Virus record (IMG/VR): IMGVR_UViG_3300048446_000361 | Location: 1-34,915 of that record | Strand: one strand, 5' to 3' | Length of the DNA stretch: 34,915 nucleotides | Source of the DNA: a virus | Part shown: positions 30,099-34,915 of the stretch, piece by piece | How the letters are laid out: each line of letters starts with the position of its first letter | Position numbering within the stretch: the first letter of the stretch is position 1 | Position numbers and translations under genes: made by a program | Notes under the pieces: generated by a model | The model's input: only the letters and a program-made list of their open reading frames with translations | The model's database searches: none | What the model was told of the DNA's origin: nothing

Positions 30099-31673
30099 AT
30101 GAATGTAAATTCGGTATGCATCGTAGGGGGTGGTTCCTCTGGGTGGATGACTGCTGCACTTTTAGCATACAATCTACCAAATTTAAAAATTACTGTAATT
30201 GAACCAAAAGACATTGCAACTGTAGGTGTAGGTGAATCTACCTTAGGTCACATTAATAGATACTTAGACTGTATTGGACTTACTGGCAAAGATTCTGAAT
30301 GGATGCCAGCATGTGATGCTACATATAAAGTTTCTATTCAGTTTACTGATTTTAGAAAGAAAGGCACTCGTTTTCAATACCCATTTGGGCAAGTTGACTA
30401 CACTAATAAAGTTGGAACTGATGATTGGGATTATATTAAAAATCTACATGAAGATACAGATTTTTCAGAATTCTATAATCCAATTACATACCTAGCAGAT
30501 AACAATGTGATGACGGGTGATGCTGCTATCATCAGAAATTTTAATTTTACTAAAGATACAGCATATCATTTTGATGCTACCAAATTTGGTGCATGGTTAA
30601 AAGATAACATTTGTATTCCTAGGGGTGTTAATGTAGTACGAGATAGCGTTGCTAAGATCTTCCGAAAAACTAATGGAAGTGATGAGGTTGACTTTCTGCA
30701 ATTGAAAGGATCTCCAATGCTAAAGATCGAAGCAGATCTTTTTATTGATTGTACTGGATTTAAATCTTTGCTGTTGGAACAGGAGATGGGATCTGAGTTT
30801 ATTAGTTTCAATGATGTATTGTTAAATGATACTGCTATTGCTACTCGCATTCCTTTCGTAGATAAAGAAAAAGAATTACATAACACTACAGACTGTCATG
30901 CTTTACAATATGGTTGGGTATGGAATATTCCTCTGTGGTCCCGAATCGGTACTGGTTACTGCTACTCTAGCAAGTTTACTACAGATGAACTTGCAGAGAA
31001 AGAATTCAGAAAACATTTAGCAAAATCTGATGTCAAGCGAGCAGAAGAAGCAGAATTCTTCAAGATTGATATTAGACATGGAAAAAGAAAAAAAGCATGG
31101 GTTAAAAATGTAGTTGGTATTGGATTGTCATATGGATTTCTAGAACCTTTGGAATCTACTGGACTTTTAACAACACATGAAAATGCTTTACGATTGCTAG
31201 CAACTTTAGAAAAACGTAATGGTTTAGTTAAGCGTCCAGACATTGAAGGATATAATCTTGCTGTAGATCAAGACATCGAAAGTATGAAAGGATTTATTGC
31301 TATGCATTATTTGCTTTCAGAAAGAAAAGATTCTACTTACTGGAAATATCTAACAGAAGAAATTGAATTTCCTGAGATGTATGATATGATTGTAAGAAGT
31401 CCTAGACTTTATCAAGAATTTGTTTATGGAACTTCTGCATATAATAACTGGGGAAGTTTAGATGGTCTTTTGTATATTGCTGCTGGAATGGGCATGCGAC
31501 CTTTGGGTACTACCGAATGCAAGTATAGATTGAGAGATGGATTCGTAAATGCTGAAGCATTGGAAGAATCTTACAATAAGCATATTCATTATAAAGAACA
31601 GGTATTGAAACATGTCGAAAAGATGCCTAGTACATTTGAATTTTTGAGAGATAATGTTTACAAATCCATTTAA
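30099..31673 (+). CDS. prnA-like: Flavin-dependent tryptophan-halogenase-like protein, 524 aa
   Basis: These enzymes use reduced FAD, O2 and chloride or bromide to form hypohalous acid, which is guided through the protein to halogenate tryptophan or another aromatic. The FAD-binding motif is VCIVGGGSSGWMTAALL (residues 6-22). GVGEST follows at 43-48. Lys77 in WMPACDATYKVSIQF aligns by context with the catalytic Lys79 of PrnA. WVWNIP (273-278) is the WxWxIP motif typical of halogenases rather than monooxygenases. FLEPLESTG (Glu349, Glu352) matches the loop holding the catalytic Glu346 of PrnA. The length of 524 aa is normal for the family (about 510-550). No flavin reductase is visible nearby, so the host would have to supply FADH2. 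The substrate is unknown. The next gene overlaps by 20 bp. Confidence 0.9.
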   Translation: MNVNSVCIVGGGSSGWMTAALLAYNLPNLKITVIEPKDIATVGVGESTLGHINRYLDCIGLTGKDSEWMPACDATYKVSIQFTDFRKKGTRFQYPFGQVDYTNKVGTDDWDYIKNLHEDTDFSEFYNPITYLADNNVMTGDAAIIRNFNFTKDTAYHFDATKFGAWLKDNICIPRGVNVVRDSVAKIFRKTNGSDEVDFLQLKGSPMLKIEADLFIDCTGFKSLLLEQEMGSEFISFNDVLLNDTAIATRIPFVDKEKELHNTTDCHALQYGWVWNIPLWSRIGTGYCYSSKFTTDELAEKEFRKHLAKSDVKRAEEAEFFKIDIRHGKRKKAWVKNVVGIGLSYGFLEPLESTGLLTTHENALRLLATLEKRNGLVKRPDIEGYNLAVDQDIESMKGFIAMHYLLSERKDSTYWKYLTEEIEFPEMYDMIVRSPRLYQEFVYGTSAYNNWGSLDGLLYIAAGMGMRPLGTTECKYRLRDGFVNAEALEESYNKHIHYKEQVLKHVEKMPSTFEFLRDNVYKSI

Positions 31674-32436
31674 GAAAAAAAGATCTATTAGATTTCATAC
31701 ACTACATCCAGGTGCAAATACTTTCTATCCTATAATTAATTCATCAAAATTAAATAGAGATTGGGTACAAGAAGAAAAAGAAGATTATAAAAAAAGATCT
31801 AAATGCCCATTTGGTTTTGGAGAACCACCAGCACATAGTATCAATAAATGCCCTGCTATTCATATGATTATGAATCAGGGATATATTATTAAAACTCCAT
31901 TTGATATTAATGTTACTAGAGTAGATGATAAATTAGAGGTTCAAGCATCTAATCTTATTCCACATCTTCCAAGTGTAGTAACACATGGCGAAGAAGTTTC
32001 TAAATGGTTGTTAGATAGTTCTAAAGATAATACTGCACCAGAAATATTAAAAGTCAATACACCATGGCGTGTTACTACAAATGATAATGACTTAATTTTT
32101 CTAGTTGTTAAAGTTCCTCACACTAAAGAAGATAGATTTTCTGCAGTGATGGGTGTCATGGATCCAAAAACTGCTTTTGAAATTAATGTGCAGTTGCTTT
32201 GGCATTTGCCTAAAAATGAAAGTTCTACTATTAAAGCAGGAACACCATTGTGTATGTACATTCCAATGTCAAGACAGTATCTAAACACATCTTTTGTATG
32301 TGAGGATGCAGACGAGAGAGACTGGAATGTTGAGAAAGAAATGACCTATTCATATACACATGTCAATTCATCTACTAACACATTAGGAGATCGAGTATCA
32401 AGAGTTGTAAAAATTCTAAAAAAATATTATGATTGA
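31654..32436 (+). CDS. DUF6065-like protein of unknown function, 260 aa
   Basis: The ATG lies inside the last codons of the halogenase gene (20-bp overlap), so translation is probably coupled. The centre, INKCPAIHMIMNQGYIIKTP (about 67-86), then a beta-rich stretch with NTPWRVTTNDNDLIFLV and AFEINVQLLWHLPK, resembles the DUF6065 family as I remember it, a beta-barrel-like protein of unknown function. An intact AGTPLCMYIPMSRQ follows near residue 199. No membrane helix is visible. Being between a halogenase and four oxygenases suggests a partner or substrate-handling role. The family name is a moderate-confidence recall. Confidence 0.6.
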   Translation: MFTNPFKKKRSIRFHTLHPGANTFYPIINSSKLNRDWVQEEKEDYKKRSKCPFGFGEPPAHSINKCPAIHMIMNQGYIIKTPFDINVTRVDDKLEVQASNLIPHLPSVVTHGEEVSKWLLDSSKDNTAPEILKVNTPWRVTTNDNDLIFLVVKVPHTKEDRFSAVMGVMDPKTAFEINVQLLWHLPKNESSTIKAGTPLCMYIPMSRQYLNTSFVCEDADERDWNVEKEMTYSYTHVNSSTNTLGDRVSRVVKILKKYYD

Positions 32437-33016
32437 TTTATTCCCTGTTCAAATTTACAAAGGTCATATTGAACAAGAAGATAATATCTTGTATGACCAA
32501 GTTAAAAAATTTCTAGAAGGTACTACAAAAAATTTGTGGACAGGTGAATCTGGATGGAGTACTGGAGAAAAAAGTCTTGCTTTGTGGGAACATGTACATC
32601 TAGATCCTTTGTTTAAATCTATGATGCCATCTGTATATGAGTATTGGGATGCTTTAGATTATATTCCTGCTGATATTACTGTACAATCATGTTGGTCAAA
32701 TTTACATAACTCTAATGATGTAACAGAAGAACACTCTCATTGTGATGGATTTCGTGGCGCTAATATTTTATCTGGTGTATACTACCTGAGGAAACCCACC
32801 GAAGCAAATATAAGATTCATTAATCCTTTGGAATATATTCTGCGAATGACACCATATAGTACTATGCAGGGTATTAAATCAATATCAACTGAAGTTGAAT
32901 GCAGTGAAGGTGACTTCTTGTTATGGCCGTCTTGGTTAAAACATAGAGTTGAACCATCAGAATATGATGGAGAACGTATCGCAATTTCTTTTAACTTTAG
33001 TGGTAACCCACAATGA
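32429..33016 (+). CDS. 2-oxoglutarate/Fe(II)-dependent oxygenase-like protein, 195 aa (copy 1)
   Basis: Family members use Fe(II), O2 and 2-oxoglutarate, usually to hydroxylate a substrate. The fold markers resemble the TIGR02466 / 2OG-FeII_Oxy_5 family: FPVQIYKG at the N-terminus, EEHSHCDGF with ANILSGVYYLRKP, then LLWPSWLKHRVEP and ERIAISFNF at the C-terminus. Candidate ligands are His104 and Asp106 (HxD) and His172, with Arg183 as the likely 2-oxoglutarate carboxylate contact. The length of 195 aa is typical. The gene overlaps its upstream neighbour by 8 bp and the next by 4 bp. It is closely similar in layout to the 33774 gene, so the two are paralogues. Substrate unknown. Confidence 0.85.
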   Translation: MIDLFPVQIYKGHIEQEDNILYDQVKKFLEGTTKNLWTGESGWSTGEKSLALWEHVHLDPLFKSMMPSVYEYWDALDYIPADITVQSCWSNLHNSNDVTEEHSHCDGFRGANILSGVYYLRKPTEANIRFINPLEYILRMTPYSTMQGIKSISTEVECSEGDFLLWPSWLKHRVEPSEYDGERIAISFNFSGNPQ

Positions 33017-33777
33017 TATTTTTGAGGATGGATCCTAGTTCGGTAGATTTTCCGAAACTGATCAAAACAAACAAACTTCAATACGAAGAGGTAAAGGTAA
33101 CAGATGATATTTCATATTACGAAGTCCACGAAATCTTTGAGAGTGATGGGTTCGATCGATTCCAAAACTTTATTCAGTCTAATCCTATCTGGAGGATGAA
33201 CAACGAACCAGACCTACCAGACATGAATCCGTTTTCCACAATTCATTTACCTATGTGGGCAACGAAAGAATTGTTTTCTATGGTCTCAGAACTATACGTA
33301 AAGACAGCAAAACATATTCCATCATATAGAACTGACACTTTTCTTTCTAACCAAGATTGGGGAAACATTTATTTTAAAGAAGAATGTAGACCTATCAAAA
33401 AATGGAGACTGCCTCATATAGATTTTGTTGCTGGCATGGCTGCTAACATGTGGTTTACTGATCATACTCCTGGATCTTCAGGAACTGTTTTGTGGAAATA
33501 TGTTGGCGGCGAGATTCAGAATGGTGTATTTGAATATCAAGGAAACCCAGAGCACCCTAGATATGCTGAGTGGCATGCTATGGATCCATTAGATAGAGAT
33601 ACACATTGGACTAATTTTACTGAGGAAGAAGGTAGATATTGGGGATTTGAATCTATTGGTTTTGTGCCATCTAAATATAAATGTATGACCTGCTACCCTG
33701 CAAACGTACCACATACACCATACATCGATAACCAAATTGATTTTCGATGGTCTCATACATTTTGTGCTATTGAATGA
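33013..33777 (+). CDS. 2-oxoglutarate/Fe(II) oxygenase-like protein, 254 aa (divergent)
   Basis: The ATGA start overlaps the previous stop. The protein has WRLPHIDFVAGMAANMWF, giving His135-x-Asp137, then NVPHTPYIDNQIDFRWSHTF, giving His234 and Arg245. This is a full HxD...H...R set in the right order and with the usual Arg offset of about 11 residues from the distal His, as in prolyl-hydroxylase-like 2-oxoglutarate oxygenases. The rest is rich in Trp and Tyr and does not resemble the TIGR02466-type neighbours. I assign the fold from motif only. It lies in the same coupled operon as the other oxygenases. A different substrate is likely. Confidence 0.7.
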   Translation: MIFLRMDPSSVDFPKLIKTNKLQYEEVKVTDDISYYEVHEIFESDGFDRFQNFIQSNPIWRMNNEPDLPDMNPFSTIHLPMWATKELFSMVSELYVKTAKHIPSYRTDTFLSNQDWGNIYFKEECRPIKKWRLPHIDFVAGMAANMWFTDHTPGSSGTVLWKYVGGEIQNGVFEYQGNPEHPRYAEWHAMDPLDRDTHWTNFTEEEGRYWGFESIGFVPSKYKCMTCYPANVPHTPYIDNQIDFRWSHTFCAIE

Positions 33778-34352
33778 ATTTAGAATATATTTTTCCGACA
33801 CCTATTTGGTCGTTTGAACATACAGAAGGTTGTAGAGAAATGACAACCTATATCAAGAATGTTAAAAAAGAATCTGAAGGTAGAATAGTATCAAACGATG
33901 GTGGATGGCAATCTAACGATTTCGTACCAGGTGATCTTCCAGAATGTTTCCGACCTTTTATTAGAAATATACTTTCTAAGTGTAGATTGTGTGTACATGA
34001 ATATGGTTCTGATTATACACCATGGATAGACAATCTTTGGTTTAATATTAACAAGAAGGGTGACTCAAATAAAAGACATTTTCATGCAGAGTCTTTATTG
34101 TCTGGTGTATTCTATCTCCAGTGTACTGATGATAGTGGCAGAATTCAATTTGTCAAACAACCACTAGAAGATTACGCAGTTATATCTCATCTAGGAAAAC
34201 CTAGAATAACTAAACTATCAGCGTCTGCTTGGGAATATATTCCAACAGAATCTATGTGTCTTCTATTCCCATCATGGTTGATGCATCAGGTAGAGTCCAG
34301 TAATAGCGACACAGAAAGAATTTCTATAGCATTTAATATCAAAGTATCATGA
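33774..34352 (+). CDS. 2-oxoglutarate/Fe(II)-dependent oxygenase-like protein, 192 aa (copy 2)
   Basis: This is a clear TIGR02466 / 2OG-FeII_Oxy_5 type: FPTPIWSFEH at the N-terminus, PWIDNLWFNINKKGDSNKRH leading into HFHAESLLSGVFYLQ, then LLFPSWLMHQVESSNSD and RISIAFN. Candidate metal ligands are His104 and Glu106 (HxE rather than HxD) and His171, with Arg182 for 2-oxoglutarate. All lie at or within one residue of the same positions as in the 32429 product, which supports common origin. The gene has ATGA overlaps at both ends. The family often occurs in cyanophages near structural genes; its substrate is unknown. Confidence 0.88.
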   Translation: MNLEYIFPTPIWSFEHTEGCREMTTYIKNVKKESEGRIVSNDGGWQSNDFVPGDLPECFRPFIRNILSKCRLCVHEYGSDYTPWIDNLWFNINKKGDSNKRHFHAESLLSGVFYLQCTDDSGRIQFVKQPLEDYAVISHLGKPRITKLSASAWEYIPTESMCLLFPSWLMHQVESSNSDTERISIAFNIKVS

Positions 34353-34915
34353 AAATAATTGACAATTTTTTGCCTGTTAGTGCAGCAGAAGACATAGAAA
34401 CTACAATGACTGGGGAAGGATTTCCTTGGTATTATGTTTCTGATGTAACTAGAGAACGCCGAGTTGAAGGAGCATACTCTCAACCAGGGTTTCATCATAC
34501 GCCATTCATGAACTATAGACCCCAGTCACCTTTTCATGATTACTTTAAAATGCTGGCAATGTCAATTAAAGATGCAATTGGTCACGATGGTGATCTACAT
34601 TTGTTTAGAATTAGAGCAGGATTGAATATTGCAAATTCTAATAGCAATAAAGACTGGAAACAAGAATATAATTTTCCACATGTAGATCAAAATTCTGATT
34701 TTGTTACTTGTAAATCATATACCTGTTTGTATTATGTAAATGAAAGTGATGGTGATACTTTTATTTTTGATCAAACTGAAGAATCAAAGAACTATACTAC
34801 ACGTCATAGAGTAACTCCACATAAAAATAGAGTTATGATTTTTGATGGAGAGCAATATCATGCTAGTTCTTCTCCAGTAGTAAATGATGTACGTATAGCA
34901 ATTACATTTAATTTT
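34349..34915 (+). CDS. 2-oxoglutarate/Fe(II) oxygenase-like protein, 3' end outside window
   Basis: The ATG overlaps the preceding stop (ATGA) and the frame stays open for 189 codons to the window edge. NFPHVDQ gives His111 and Asp113, GEQYHASSSP gives His171, and DVRIAITFNF gives Arg182. This complete HxD...H...R set and the typical C-terminal RIAITFNF strand show that only a few residues are likely missing. The centre has YTCLYYVNESDGDTFIF, the usual double-stranded beta-helix strand pattern. The N-terminus (MKIIDNFLPVSAAEDIE) fits the prolyl-4-hydroxylase-like subgroup rather than the TIGR02466 type. This is the fourth oxygenase-like gene in a row. Confidence 0.85.
   Translation, partial: MKIIDNFLPVSAAEDIETTMTGEGFPWYYVSDVTRERRVEGAYSQPGFHHTPFMNYRPQSPFHDYFKMLAMSIKDAIGHDGDLHLFRIRAGLNIANSNSNKDWKQEYNFPHVDQNSDFVTCKSYTCLYYVNESDGDTFIFDQTEESKNYTTRHRVTPHKNRVMIFDGEQYHASSSPVVNDVRIAITFNF

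Noticed and set aside
1-34915. tRNA genes, insertion sequences, integrase or photosynthesis genes
   Set aside because: None was seen; coding sequence is almost continuous with gaps under 65 bp.

Overview
The window looks like the tail and baseplate end of the late region of a T4-like marine cyanophage (cyanomyovirus, Kyanoviridae type). The evidence is a recognisable T4 gp8-family baseplate wedge protein, a giant DUF4815-type structural protein, several very long modular fibre-like proteins, T4-style late promoter octamers (NATAAATA), low GC, and genes all on the + strand with 1-20 bp overlaps. This is recognition from sequence memory; no database search was possible.

Layout. (1) 1-2692: C-terminus of a structural protein, a 177-aa structural protein, and gp8 with its own late promoter. 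(2) 2736-11006: 2756-aa DUF4815-type protein, followed by a 60-aa coiled-coil protein (11003-11185). (3) 11172-15567: a 1295-aa modular fibre-like protein that carries a cupredoxin-like domain, then a 168-aa protein. (4) 15612-27311: a 3899-aa giant fibre or fibre-like protein. It contains nine copies of a ~75-87 aa repeat, arranged as two collinear four-unit blocks, plus helical domains and C-terminal fibre modules. (5) 27312-29590: three tandem glycine-rich paralogues that resemble T-even gp38-type distal adhesins, with a perfect late promoter octamer inside the end of the giant gene. (6) 29622-30089: a small conserved cyanophage protein, possibly a fibre assembly factor. (7) 30099 to the window end: a tightly overlapping enzyme cassette with a flavin-dependent tryptophan-halogenase-like protein, a DUF6065-like protein and four 2-oxoglutarate/Fe(II) oxygenase-like proteins. 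The last of these runs off the window.

The first five regions build the baseplate and the host-contacting fibres; the distal adhesins come last in the structural block. The enzyme cassette lies immediately behind the adhesins and may be co-expressed with them. One inference is therefore that it modifies fibre or adhesin residues, or the host surface; a role in small-molecule metabolism is equally open. The most unusual observations are this six-gene oxidative/halogenating cassette, an amicyanin-type copper loop in a fibre protein, the triplicated adhesin cassette with variable loops on a constant framework, and the duplicated repeat block in the giant fibre.

No tRNA, CRISPR array, transposase, integrase or photosynthesis gene was seen. 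No stretch over 300 bases lacks a gene.
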